Shown: in pieces, positions 19,655 to 31,321 of the stretch
How positions within the stretch are numbered: position 1 is the stretch's first letter
Layout of the letters: every line of letters begins with the position of its first letter
From: Aotearoamyces nothofagi
Taxonomy: Eukaryota; Ascomycota; Leotiomycetes; Leotiales; Tympanidaceae
Direction of reading: 5' to 3'
Length of the DNA stretch: 64,000 nt
NCBI GenBank assembly: GCA_015345905.1
Contig: JADDTR010000009.1
Coordinates: 558,001 to 622,000, forward strand
The notes under the pieces: model-generated
Databases searched by the model: none
What the model was told of the DNA's origin: nothing
The model's input: only the letters and a program-made list of their open reading frames with translations
Made by a program: the position numbers and the translations under genes

Positions 19655-22648
19655 TTACTCTAGCTCTATCGTACCTGGAGGCTTGCTTGTAATATCAAGC
19701 ACGACTCTTGTCACACCCTGAAGTCTAGTTAGTCATATATTCCCAAAGCGTGAGACAAAACAAGAGTAGCTCAGGGGCAATGAAACTCCCAGTACTAGCT
19801 TATTGTTTTGATTTTTAGGGGTGAACTTACCTCGACATTGTTGATAATCCTTGTTGCGACCTGCGAGAGAAATTTGTTCTCGAAAGGAAATGCCGTTGCT
19901 GTCATGACTAAAATATCAGTTAGTATGGATATACAAATACATGAAGAAGAGTTGTGAGTAAGGATTGAGCTGATTCTAGAATTGACAAGGAACAAGAGTC
20001 TACTAACAATCTGTAGTCTCAACGGCTCGTAAAATGATAATGTGTTGATAGACCCGTTTATCGCCCTAACCCCACATGTTAGCCACATGCGTTATAGGGA
20101 GGGGAATTAAGCAACATACCATCACACCAACCGCTTTGCTTGTATCTAGAGCCGCAAATGCTTGACTGATCGAATCGTAGAGGCCCGCTTCACGAATCAT
20201 GCCGATGAAAACGTGATCGGCATTTCTGACTATATCCAAGCGTTCGCGGGTAACCTCTCCAAGGATTCTTGATTCTAGTTAGTAACTGTAAAAAGAGCCA
20301 AACAGAGTGTACATGCCTAACAGCTAGTCCTGGTCTACGTGAGAAGTTAGATAATTCGTAATGTTCATCATATTAGATAGACCACTTACCCTGGGAATGG
20401 ATGTCTCATGACAAGCTCCGTGGGGATTCCAAGTTGCCGACCTAATGCGCGGACCTCGTCCTTGAAGAGTTCTCGAAGTGGCTCTATCAGCTTCAGGCCC
20501 TGCCCTTCGGTCATTCGTTTCGGAAGACCGCCAACATTGTGGTGCGATTTGATAACGACGCTGGGACTATATAATATGGTTAGTATTTTCACAAATTGAG
20601 ACTTCGTTACGTTAGAAGTTCGTTAAAAAGGCTTCACAAAGACCTGGGCTCTAATTTTGATGAAAGAACTGCATTCTGGGTTGGGACGTTACATACCCTT
20701 TGAAAGAGATACTCTCTATTCAATTCAAAAGTTAGCTTTTCTTCAACTATATTGGCAAAAGGTTATATAGCAAATGATTGCAGAACGGCTCTAGCTGGAG
20801 AGATCCACCGAGATAAATGCCCTGAAGCTCGGTTCTGAACTCATGAAGTTCGGCCCACTGTCGCAAGACTGGGGATCTGAAATAGCAGCCCTCCTTACCA
20901 CTCGGTAAAGAGTCATTTATTACTCATTACCCAGAGGTAGATTTTACCGCCTCTCAGAGTGTCAAAAACATATAAGGTGCAAAGATCACGATGAGGATGT
21001 TAACCACAGCGTAGTACTTAGCACAACGAGCAGATGATTTCAAAGGGATTAATCATGGTCCCTGATAAATTGTAGCCAAATTAAGTAGGAAATTCGCTGG
21101 CTTGGGTGAGGAAAGAAAGGAATCAAAGTCCACACGGGGTGCAATTTTCATGCCAAGGGTTGCAAAACTGAGTGAACTGTAAGAAATGTACTGACCAATT
21201 ACGTCCGTATAGAGGGTTCCTTGTAAAAAGAACTTGATTTTGCCGGCCCTGGACGAATTCGCAGCCGCGTCTTCAATTTTCTTCGCCTCTTCCTCAAAAA
21301 CGTCGATGAATTTACCTCCAATAAACTTCCGCTTCGCTTCAGGGTCTGTAATCCCTTTTAGGCCGTCCAGGAACACCTTTGAAGCATCTACAACCACCAA
21401 ATTGATGCCTAGTTGCTGAGTGATAGTTGCCTGGACCTGCTCACGCTCATTCAATCGCAAACATCCGTTATCTACGAATACAGCATGGAATCGATCGCCG
21501 ATAGCTTCGTGCATGAGCTTCGCAGCAACAGTTGAGTCGACTCCACCACTGACGGCACCGAGGACTTGGCCTTTATCGCCGACTAGGTCCCGTATCTTTG
21601 CAATCTCTTGCTCGACGAAATTCTTCATCGTCCAGTTCTGTCGAGCTTTACAGATTTTTACTGCAAAGTTCTCGAGGATCTTAATCCCATTTGGTGTGTC
21701 TATTCTAGGTTAACATGTGAAGGAATATTACTATATGGTACTTATACTTACGAGTAACTTCAGGATGTAGCTGAAGACCTTGTTACCAATTTTTAGCATA
21801 TTACAACATTTTGGAGTTACAGTGTCGGCTTACCATAAACAGGCTTTGTTTCGTGAGCAATACCAGCATATTCAGAATTAGCAGTCGTCGCTACGACATG
21901 GAAACCTTCAGGAAGCTTGGCGAGTTTATCACCGTGAGACATCCAGACTTTCATGTCGTCCTCAAGGCCTTCGAATAGGCGGTCGACATGTCCATTCACC
22001 CTCTTCGCCTTGAGGTCCGCATGTCCATACTCGCGCTCGGTACCTGCGATCACTGTACAGAGTCAAGGAGTTAGCAGTTGCTAGAAATTGAGGTTGGGGG
22101 ACAGAGCACGCAGGCTAAGTCCCAAAGCTTCAAGTGGAAATTGTTCAGTTTTGACTGCCGTACCATTTTCCTTGCCAAGACGATATGCAATCTCTTGCAG
22201 TCCATAGCATATGCCCAAGATTGGCACACCTAGCTCGAAAAAGGCCGGATCCGCATGTGGTGCGCCTTCCTCGTAAACCGAATACGGCCCACCGGACAGA
22301 ATGATGCCTGCTGGCTTCCATCCGAGAGTAGCGAGGGTTTGAGTGCACGGGAGCATCTCAGAGTAGACATTGAGCTCTCTGAGGCGTCGGGTTATCTACA
22401 TGGTGAGTAAGTTTCACAATTCAAGCCAAAGATGAGAACAAGGTGGAATTCGTCTATAGCTAAAACAGGGATTCCCATTCCAGAACTCGTATCGGGCATA
22501 GCTATTCGGACCTGGAGAGTGGACTAACAAGGTGGGTGTATTGGGAACTGCATGAGACGTCAGTAATGCTGCATGATTTTATTGCTACTTCTCCTTACCC
22601 AAAATCCAAAGTAAGAATGGTGTCGAACTCAGACGCCGTGGACGTCAT
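19655..22648 (-). CDS. GUA1: GMP synthase (glutamine-hydrolysing), 536 aa, 13 coding exons
   Basis: Converts XMP, ATP and glutamine to GMP in the cytosol. Minus-strand exons: 22648-22599, 22547-22529, 22395-22164, 22052-21834, 21778-21752, 21699-21196, 20715-20697, 20566-20390, 20334-20317, 20267-20120, 20065-20008, 19907-19831, 19717-19655. The join is open throughout and matches family length. The amidotransferase half shows LDFGSQY, GICYG (Cys86 nucleophile) and LHPEVTHTP. The synthetase half shows the ATP pyrophosphatase loop [33 protein letters not shown] and [20 protein letters not shown], ending GTIELE. Exons of 19, 27, 19 and 18 nt are needed to restore conserved residues. Intron 9 uses a GC donor (AG|GCATGT), and intron 6 is 480 nt with no missing coding sequence. 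Upstream lies a GATA palindrome. Gene and function are very sure; each tiny exon is supported by phase plus conservation. Confidence 0.93.
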
Positions 22649-23924
22649 TTTGAATAATCACTCAAATGATATCTAGAAAGAGCTTTAGAAAGACGTTATC
22701 TCGACTACAGGTTGGGGCCGATGATACACAAGGAGGAGAAGACGACAAAGTCAAAAATGTAAACCCATCGCGGGACGGCGCAAGGGTTTTTTCCTTATCG
22801 ATAAGCTCATCACACCTTAAGCGATAGGGATCGCGGAGCCGCCTTCCTTAGTGCCGCGTCGTTCCTTCCGCCTTGCCTATTCTAGACGATGCAAATATTA
22901 GTCACGTGAGTCGTCAGTGAAATTGCGATAAACTCTTGAAAATGGGATTGATGCTCGGGTGTTGACGTCGGCGACGAAAGCTGATACCAATGTACTGGAT
23001 TTGAAGAAGGGGATAATGCTCACACGACTTCGGAAAGGCTGAAAGGGAGCGGAGGGTCATTCCGAAGAGTTATCTTGTGTTGGATGCAACGGTTCAGCTG
23101 TAGATACTGACCGTCGTTGTCGATGGTAGGATTGTTCTCAGACATCACCTGTTACGTTTGGTCTGGATATTATCAGTCCGTAGACCTCTGCCAGCCGTTA
23201 GGACTTTGGTAATAGGAAGTTGACTTCTCTCACCCTTGAGCTATATCACCTTGTTAGTCATTGCTTATACATGGTCTACTCCTCTATAAGAATGGTAGAC
23301 GTCATACCGTTCTAACAGATCTCATACTATACTTGGACTACAAGATTGCTTCATTGATATTTCTTACCCACTATATCATAGGTAAATAGGCAGGAGCTGT
23401 CAAATGCTCATACAAGTGTGCTGGTATTCCCTTTAGTTCAAAGATCTTAACTAATTGAAGCTTAATAGCTCTTGCTCCCTTATCCTATATTATACGTATC
23501 ATTACCTCTTGGCTTTGGTTGGACTATCCTCTGACAGCAGTACTCTAGATTCCTAGCAATTTGCTTCTCATACATAACTCTTGCCGGGCACGCCGGGCTG
23601 TACCCTCTCCTTTGACTGGCCGGGTTTGCTACTCCGCATCTAGCATGCTAATGATAAAATCAACTTCTCTTGATATTTGGTATGTCTTCTCTTCTATAAG
23701 AGAAATTCACTAGCCGACTTTCAATCTACTGCCATCTTAAGTAATTATACACTCGCATTTCGAACATAAGCACTGTTGACCAATTCGACATAGTTTTCAA
23801 AACAGAACATCATCCTCACTGCCGTGGTCATATTTGCATACCTTGTTATTACTTAAGTAGGAACTTGCGCGCAGTTTATATACCAGTTGATTGACTAACA
23901 TAGGAACAGCAGAATACTGACCGT
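22649..23924. other. AT-rich spacer with GMP synthase promoter
   Basis: The first 200 bases hold the GMP synthase upstream region. Beyond about 23200 the DNA is AT-rich and without recognisable genes up to the decayed GH6 gene. Any signal peptide of that GH6 gene would lie in the last 150 bases but is not readable. Confidence 0.5.
22794..22805. promoter_or_regulatory. Palindromic double GATA site upstream of GMP synthase
   Basis: CTTATCGATAAG is a perfect 12-nt palindrome, about 146 bases upstream of the start codon at 22648. It presents CGATAA, an HGATAR site of the AreA/GATA factor type, on each strand; another CGATAG follows at about 22823. Such sites mediate nitrogen regulation in ascomycetes. 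That this one is bound is inference. Confidence 0.4.
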
Positions 23925-25215
23925 GCCTTACTGGTGGTGGACAAAGCTAGACGAGCGCTACGACTTTTGTCAGTGGATACACAAGCATAATGTCTAACAA
24001 CGAGGTACGATTCTAGGTGTGTACCCACCATCAGTGAGCCAACACAGTCTTGTCACTACTGTCAAACCGTATGGCAATCCATACTATATCTGATATCTAT
24101 ACTTCGGCGACCCCGTCATTGAGCGCCGCCCATCCCACAAAAGATATTGCGGCTGCCAGCGTCGTCACATTTGTGTGGTTGCAAGACCCCAAGCGGTATT
24201 AAAAGGTTCAGAAGGAATGCTCTTACTATACATTCAAGGATACTACCGCTAAGGTTCCCACTTTAGATACTTACTTGACAAATATGGAGGCCTTTAACGC
24301 AGTTGGTGCTTCCCCACCGATTACAGGTCGTGCCCCATAAATTGTCAAACCGGGACTGTGCTGCTCTTGCTTCGAATAGGGAATATAGAACTTCCAGCAA
24401 CGGCGTTGCAAACTACTATGCTTACATTGATGCCGTCAGTATCATTTTTGTCAAGCATGGCAGCACTAGAGTTATCCTCCTCATCTCTTCGTACATTATA
24501 CCGTTGATATGCCGAAAGTTCATGCCGACATTCTACCAGCAGAACCGGTCAGCTTAGTCACAAGTGAGCAATACGGAGTGCGCCAATGCTGAGCCTGCTT
24601 GCAAATAAATGTGTTGTTTTATACTCTGCAACTCGACCTCACCAATGCAGCAAGCAATATGCATCAATACCGGGCACAGGAGATGGCTTATCTGGTCCAC
24701 CAACCTCGGACCTGAACCCATGCCCTCTAACTAGATCTCCGCCACAGCTAGTAGTCCAGCAAGTGTTCGTGGATCAGTTACCAATGCCGTCATAGAATGC
24801 ATGGTCTATCATAAACTACGCGTCCTACTCATCCAGTGACTTCAGCTTCGACGAAAAATGTTACGTCGACGCTCTAGAACTTCGTCTGATGCCAGCCATC
24901 TCCCAATTCATCACCGATACCTGCCACAATTTTGTTCTGGCTACTGCTCGGCAGTCTTGGGGAGGTAGGTGCAACGTCGCCGGTACAGGGTTTGGTCTTC
25001 ATCCCACGCTCAATACGGGCTGTGTTCTTGGGGATGCTTTCGTCCAGATTAAGCCTGATGGAGTTTGTAATGGGAAGTATGATACTATACTAGTAGGAAG
25101 TAATTCCAACTACGGCCTCCCCGACACCCTTAATCCGGGTCCAGAGGCGGGAATTTAGTCTGGGACATACTTTGACATAATTGGGTAGCTTGTTGACGAA
25201 TACCAAAACTCCGTT
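23925..25215 (+). pseudogene. Decayed GH6 cellobiohydrolase with N-terminal CBM1
   Basis: Fragments in shifting frames align in order to a GH6 cellobiohydrolase II. There is a CBM1 remnant (GGGQS*TSATTFVSGYTS...SNNE, about 23936-24010), then NPYY and PSLSAAHPTKDIAAASVVTFVWL (about 24070-24195). KVPTLDTYL (about 24252) and VVPHKLSNRDCAALASNREY...NNGVANYYAYIDA-like text (about 24310-24440) follow. NTGHRRWLIWSTNLGPEP lies at about 24667-24720, and an open piece from 24889 reads RQSWGGRCNVAGTGFG...DAFVQIKPDG...GLPDTLNPGPEAG. Several stops and frame changes are present, and CBM1 cysteines and a tryptophan are lost. The tryptophan change is TGG to TAG, a CpA to TpA change on the other strand, as repeat-induced point mutation would give. 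The live family degrades cellulose from chain ends outside the cell. Not functional. Confidence 0.85.
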
Positions 25216-25254
25216 TAGAACCAGGTGAGGAAAATAAAAGGATTGGGACGGGAG

Positions 25255-25958
25255 TCATAGAGTCAAAAGGGAACGAGATTTCGTAATTACATTGACAACG
25301 TATATATCGATTGTTCTTTTGGAAACCGCGTGTAAAGGGACCTCCTCGATAAAGCCGATTCTACCCAAGTGTCTTACAGCGATTACTTCTTGGTATGCAC
25401 TTGGATAAACCCAAATAATCAAATTATGAGTCTTTGAGGCACCAAGCGGGCTATACGACGGCTGATCGACGTCCCTAGTTCGTAGCTCTCGGAGAGAACG
25501 TGGCACTTTCATCTCCAATCTTGGAACACGGGCCGGAACGACAGTAGGCGTCGATCGAGCCGGAGATTTGGACAAGTAAGCATTGATCGGACCGATATGA
25601 TAGATCGGCTGACTGAGATTGACTTCGACACTAGACCCGGCATCCACTGTGATGGTGTTGGTGGTTATTCCTGATGTGAGGCCACTAGCATTACAAGAGA
25701 ATATTAGGAGGGTTACATCGGCGACCACCGAGATCTAGTATGTATCTTTGATCTGCAGGCCGTCCAGAAGATGTGAGTATGTATGTTCCCAACATCCTCG
25801 TATTCCACTCACGTTAGACCATTAATGATGAGACTTTCCCAGCGATCTAATGCAGCCAGCTTTCAAGTCGTCATAGATTAGAGTGTAGGCCTCCTGTAGG
25901 TAACAGCAGGACCACTCCGACTAGCAAGGCCTATTAACAAACGAAGTATAGTCCTCAT
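25255..25958 (-). pseudogene. Decayed AA9 lytic polysaccharide monooxygenase
   Basis: A start with a signal-peptide-like MRTILRLLIGLAS lies at 25958 on the minus strand. The clearest block (about 25728-25560) reads VVADVTLLIFSCNASG, TITVDAGSSVEVNLSQ and IYHIGPINAYLSK. This matches the AA9 core: the ...TDV...CN segment, the AGS/T segment, and the second copper-ligand His in YHxGP. Downstream the frame no longer resembles AA9 consistently. Stops and frame changes separate the N-terminus from the core, and the histidine that should directly follow the signal peptide is not present. Live AA9 enzymes oxidatively cleave cellulose. The gene lies tail to tail with the decayed GH6 gene. Family call is reasonably sure; exact ends are approximate. 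Confidence 0.65.
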
Positions 25959-27256
25959 GTTGGAACGCTTTTCATAAGAAATAGGAGAGTGTCTTAGATG
26001 ACCGGATATAGGACATAGAGAGTAACCTTGACAGTGAGGAAAGAGGCTACAGAAACTCTACACCTGATCTAGTACGCAATTAGCATCATTCTCTTCTATT
26101 AAACTCTCCCCCAGTTATATAGTTCAATCACCTGACCTAGTTATTATAGACGATTCTCCCAGCACTCAGCCAATTGCTGCAGGCCGGACAATAGGCTGCG
26201 CATTTCATATTCGGCTGGTACTCCATTGCTATCCTCCTCTACCATTCTCCGACTGGAATACCTATCGAGGCCACCGATTTGAGACATGCTTTCGGAGAAA
26301 CAAGCCTGCGTTTCGAGCCGCGTGATACCTCAAATACACAACTTTGTCCCTGTTCAAGACCAAAATGCACTAAGCAATCAAGTCCAGAGAAGAAGCTGTT
26401 TCATTGCAATAGGGACATGCATTGTAATAGGGACATGACGTGGCCTCTGCCAGAGTTCTGGGTAGCGGGGCTTGGTCGTCGTGCATGAAGTGAGAGAGGT
26501 TAGTATGAAACGTCGGCAAAATTCGGATCGTGCGTTCCGCTTCCTGCACCCCAGATTTTATCCCCGCCACGATCTCAAGCAAGCCCAGAAGACGAGTTTA
26601 ACCTCAAGGCGAGTTTCTACCAACATGGGGGTAATATCACAGGACCGCTGATATAGTCATCTGCTCCGCGAGCGGGCATTCCCAGGCGAACTTCCCCACT
26701 TGCACTATCGAGATTATCGGCATTTATCATATTTTGATCTGGTGGCCACCGAAAAGATATCTGTCACTTTTGTTGACTTTCATGGCCACATGCTACTGAG
26801 GTAAGGCTGGATAGCACACCACACCGTAATTTCATACATATTATCATTATCCATTCAGACTCTTTCATCCAACTTATTCGGCCCGGCCTTTGCTATGATA
26901 TGCGAATCTGTGGCTTACATTTCAAGAGCCACAGGGACGTGTGGTATCCTTTCTTTTATTCAAGTCTCTACACTTTCATTCTAGATCCTCAAATTTATCA
27001 TCTGTTCTTATCAGGCTCTCAAGGCCGTGGCTCACAATTCGGGCCGTTTTGAAAGCCTCCAGTAATGGCCGCTATCACGATTTCTTCTAGACCACAATGG
27101 AATGAGGGCTTCTCTATCTACCAGACTGAGCACTCAGCTATGCATGATATGGTTGTTATTATATAACTCCCCCTACATTCCTTGCTTCATTTTTCAGTCT
27201 ATTAGTATTGTCTATATTCTATTTTGAACTCCTTGGTCATATTATTATATTCCAAA
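25959..27256. other. Spacer upstream of GH5 gene
   Basis: About 1.3 kb without a supported gene. A tandem pair of a 13-nt unit, (G/T)(C/T)AATAGGGACAT-like, lies near 26404-26438. An AT-rich TATA-like ATTATATAAC occurs near 27157, some 100 bases before the GH5 start, and would suit a core promoter. Confidence 0.45.
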
Positions 27257-28711
27257 ATGAAAGCATATATTATCATTACTACTTTAACGGCTCTCTTTAC
27301 AGGATCTGCTGTAGCTGTGGCTCTCGCCAGTGCTTGGGCTCAGTGTAAGTAATTCTTCATTCCTGATGGAATCATTCTCTAACTACCATTCAGGTGGTGG
27401 AAGCGGATGGACAGGTCCTACAAGCTGTGTTTCCGGATATACTTGTACTTACTCTACCTATAATTATTCTCAGTGCATTTCTAGCAATAGTAAGTGATTC
27501 AAGTATTTGTTGGGCCGCATAGCTCTAATGGAGGTTTCAGCAACATCTGCTGCGGCCGCCACTACATTGATTACAAGTTCAGTCAAGGCTACGAGCACAG
27601 CCCTCTCAACAGAATCGGCTTCTGCTAGAGCATCAGGGGAAACCAAATATGCTGGTATCAATATTGCTGGCTTCGACTTTGGATGTACGACTAATGGAAC
27701 GTGCTATCCTACGGGTATCTCTCCACCGCTGAGCTCGCTAGGTGGGCATGATGGCATTGGGCAGATGCATCACTTCGTAAGAGATGATAACCTCAACGCT
27801 TTCCGCCTGCCTGTTGCGTGGCAGTACTTGGTCGGAAATAAGCTCGGGGGTACTTTAGACTCGACAAATTTCACAAAGTACAATGCTCTGGTTCAAGGCT
27901 GCCTCTCAACTGGTGCGCTGTGCATTATCGATGTTCACAACTATGCCCGCTGGAATGGAGGCATTATTGGACAGGGTGGACCGACCAATGAACAGTTTGC
28001 CAGCTTGTGGAGCCAGATTGCTACCAGGTATGCCAATAGAGCCAACGTTGCTTTTGGCATCATGAATGAGCCTCACGATGTTCCCGATACCACAGTATGG
28101 GCAGCATCGGTACAAGCGGCAGTCACGGCCATACGCAATGCGGGCGCGACAACACAGATCATTCTCCTACCAGGAAACAAGTAAGCGTCCTTCCCCAAAT
28201 TATGCTTCTTAATCTAAATTATCACATATGGGCTTCTGCCGGGGCATTCGTCTCCAGTGGCTCGGGAGCGGCTCTCTTAACAGTGAAAAATCTAGATGGT
28301 ACTACGACCAATCTTATCTTTGATGTGCACAAGTATCTCGACGCCAACGGCAGTGGAACCAACGCAGAGTGTACCGTCGACAATGTTTCAGATACCTTTG
28401 CGCCACTTGCGAAATGGCTTCGTACCCAAGGCCGCATGGCGTTCTTAACAGAGACCGGTGGGGGTAACGTTGCAAGCTGCGTAACTCATATGTGCGCGCA
28501 ACTTGCTTACCTGAAGTATTTTTCCAATGTATGAGTAGTAGATAAGATTGCTGACAGGTCAAATAGTACAAACTCAGACGTATATCTTGGGTATATCGGT
28601 TGGTCCGCAGGAAGCTTCTCTACTACCTATGTTCTCAGCGAGGTTCCAACCACTGATGGAAGTACCTGGACCGACAGCTTGTTGGTCAATGCTTGCTTCG
28701 CGAGATCTTAA
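27257..28711 (+). CDS. GH5 endoglucanase with N-terminal CBM1 (about 408-418 aa), one doubtful splice site
   Basis: Secreted endo-beta-1,4-glucanase type. Exons 27257-27344, 27394-27489, 27541-28180, then 28258-28515 (or 28228-28515), and 28567-28711. A signal peptide covers about residues 1-26. CBM1 runs from Trp27 to about residue 60 with the WAQCGG...GPTSC...YTC...YSQC pattern. A Ser/Thr/Ala linker follows, then the GH5 barrel with RLPVAWQYL, HNYARW, acid/base Glu238 in IMNEPHD, DVHKYLD and the nucleophile Glu in LTETGGG. The normal end of intron 3 should lie at 28227 (before WASAGAF), but the bases there are AT, not AG. The next AG, at 28256-28257, keeps frame and drops ten residues. The gene is therefore either shortened, non-canonically spliced or recently disabled. 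Two cellulose genes beside it are dead. Confidence 0.8.
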
Positions 28712-29300
28712 GCAATGCTGATTGTGAGCAATGTGATATGGAACAAAGACTCGCTTGCCTTGGCTACCTGTTGAATTGTAACGATACTGCTATGAAAGGC
28801 TGGAACTGAACCAAAATCTTTTACCGATCTAACGGGGACCGTTTTCGGGCACGCGCAGTCGCAGCATTCGACAAAAACAGTATTGTCATGCAGCCTTCGG
28901 ACCATTATAGTCTCATTGTAGGTAGCAGAACGTTTGTATATAAATGAGAGACTCGATACATACATTTTGGATATTACCACTCTTATCCTTCTTATCGCTG
29001 ATTGATGCAGCGCAGTGTGAAATGCCGTAATGTTGCGTTGTAGTCGAAAGTTAATTAACGAGCGCATCTGGATTAGCTTCGCAAGCTCGAAGTATGGGCT
29101 TGCCCAAGCTACTCGCTTGCTAACGCTCGTGCATCTCAACTCGTGGGCGGAACGTTATAAAAGTGATCGGATTCTTCAACCTTCTAATTGTCGTCCATTT
29201 CAGCTTTAACGTTGCGGTTAACAGTACGCATGTTCTCTATAGATACTAAGCTATAAGACTTTGTAGTCCTCCAGCTTTTCAACCCAACGGTTGCGACACA
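28712..29300. other. Intergenic, no gene seen
   Basis: About 0.6 kb between the GH5 stop and the RMD1-like start; presumably GH5 3' UTR and the RMD1-like promoter. Nothing else recognised. Confidence 0.5.
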
Positions 29301-30974
29301 ATGGCTTCCATAACTACGACAGAGAGCACGCCTCTCATCCCCGCAGCGGCTCCAAGCCCAGAGCCTCGAGGGAAGGCAGCACGAAATGTTACATTCAATC
29401 CGAATCCCACGGTTAATACCATTGACACCTCCTCAAGTCCTCTCGCTCTGCCCATATCACAGTCAACTATAACTCCATATGCTTCCAGTACGACACAGCC
29501 GATGCTGTCGGCATTGAACAGCAAACTCCGTCGAAGGAATAGCCATGGTGCGCCAGGTGTACCTATGCCTATCGTACCGGCTTCCAAAATTGGCCCTCAG
29601 AGAACAACAAAGAATGCACAAAAGTTGAAGCTACTACCAAATCCAGACTTCGGGGAGGATGGACCAGAGGAGGAGAGCGGCCGGGATGTATACTCTCAAT
29701 ATACCAGAATAAAGGATCCCACTGCGAGAAGAGATGCTGCTAGGCTTGGAAAGGCGGATCGCGATCGATTGCCTCGAGTTACAGCATACTGTACATCAAA
29801 CAAGTACCAAATGGACGGTATAATGCGGTTTCTAAAAGGCAAAGGGAAGACCAGAGGTGCAAGCCCGAAGCTGTTTGATGAGTGTATATACACGCCCTAT
29901 ACTTACGGCAGAACTCTGTCCAAGCAATCATCCAGAGTCCTAGAAGTACAGTCTGCGCCGGTGCAGATGCATGAACGGCGGCATTCGGATAGCGAGGTAG
30001 AAGACAAGAATCTTCATCGGAGGGAAGATCTCCTTGATCTCACAACACAAAGTGGCGATACTAGCCTGCACAATGGAGAGACCGAGGGTGCGAATCGCAG
30101 CGATCCAAGAGTAGTAGAACGAAGGTTAGAGGACGAGAATGCAATCACAGAGGAAACTGTGGATTTTGATACACAAGTTCATACGCCGGAAGTTTTTCTC
30201 TTTGACTATGGCGTTGTCGTAATATGGGGCATGTCATTAGCTCATGAGCAGCGGTTCTTAAAAGAGATCGCAAAGTTTGAGAACGAGAAGCTCGCACCTG
30301 ATGATGTGGAGACGGAGTGCTTCAACTTCTACTACACACGGGAGTACCAGGCGCGAATCTACAACGATTTTATCACCCTACGGGAAAAGAACAATTACAT
30401 GACCAAGCTAGCTATATCGCATGCTTTGGCTCAAAGTGTCAAGGTAAGACAATTGACATTATCAAGAAAGGCATTCCAGTGTACTGACTTTCTCAGACTT
30501 CCCTCTTTGAGGAACTTGTTGACAATACCATTGAAATCTGCAAAGATATCCCCACGCAAATTGCGCTTACAGGCAAGATTGCTCTAACTCGTAAGGAGAT
30601 CAACATGCAAATCGGCGAACTCTTCATTCTACGAATCAATATCCATCTCAACGGATCTGTGCTCGACACGCCCGAGTTGTTCTGGGTAGAGCCGCAACTT
30701 GAACCTGTATATCAGGCGGTGCGAAGTTATTTAGAGATGGACCAGAGAGTTAGTCTCTTGACAGAGAGACTAGATGTCATTGCAGATTTGTTGGCGGTAT
30801 TGAAGGATCAATTGAGTCATGGCCATGGGGAGATGTTGGAATGGATTGGTAAGTTCGACATCCCGCTGCTATGGAAATATGCTAATCAATATAATAGTCA
30901 TCATACTTATTGCGGCTGAAATTCTAGTCGCAGCTGTTAATATTGTAGTGGATCTATATGCTGGTGTAGACTAA
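29301..30974 (+). CDS. RMD1: RMD1/RMD8-family (DUF155) protein, 523 aa
   Basis: Exons 29301-30443, 30497-30848 and 30898-30974; introns of 53 and 49 nt. About 150 N-terminal residues are low-complexity and basic. The conserved domain follows: RVTAYCTSNKYQMDGIMRFLK, EVFLFDYGVVVIWGM, FYYTREYQARIYNDFITL, and the helical segment through LDTPELFWVEPQLEPVY and LLAVLKDQLSHGHGEMLEWI. The protein ends in a single hydrophobic helix, VIILIAAEILVAAVNIVVDLY, as in the yeast family. Yeast Rmd1 is needed for meiotic nuclear division and relatives such as RMND1 are mitochondrial-membrane associated; the precise biochemical role is unresolved. The C-terminal anchor is restored only by the third exon. Paralogue assignment (RMD1 versus RMD8) is not certain. 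Confidence 0.88.
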
Positions 30975-31321
30975 GGGTTCAGAGACATGTAAGGCGTTTC
31001 GGCTTTTGAAAATATGCATTTGCAACTTCATGTATACAGCGATTTTCCTAGGGAGAACGCTATGCTAAGCATCGTCAGTAGTAGAGGATATATCGATCCT
31101 CAATTTTAATCACTAACTTTCCGTGTGTAAACGTGGAATAGAATATTGAACGTGCATTTGCTTTTGATGTAATGTTATACATGCTACATATAGTATTTCC
31201 TTGTAGCTCCCCAATTTTAATCCTAACGCCATATCACCCCGTCCAGCCCAGTTTGATCCAGCCGAAGCACAGCCTGCCATCCTAGCTTAATAGCCCCAGA
31301 ACTCCCAGCCAAATTGTGCAG
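30975..31321. other. Convergent 3' spacer
   Basis: About 350 bases between convergent RMD1-like and HMG-box genes; only 3' UTR expected. Confidence 0.5.
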
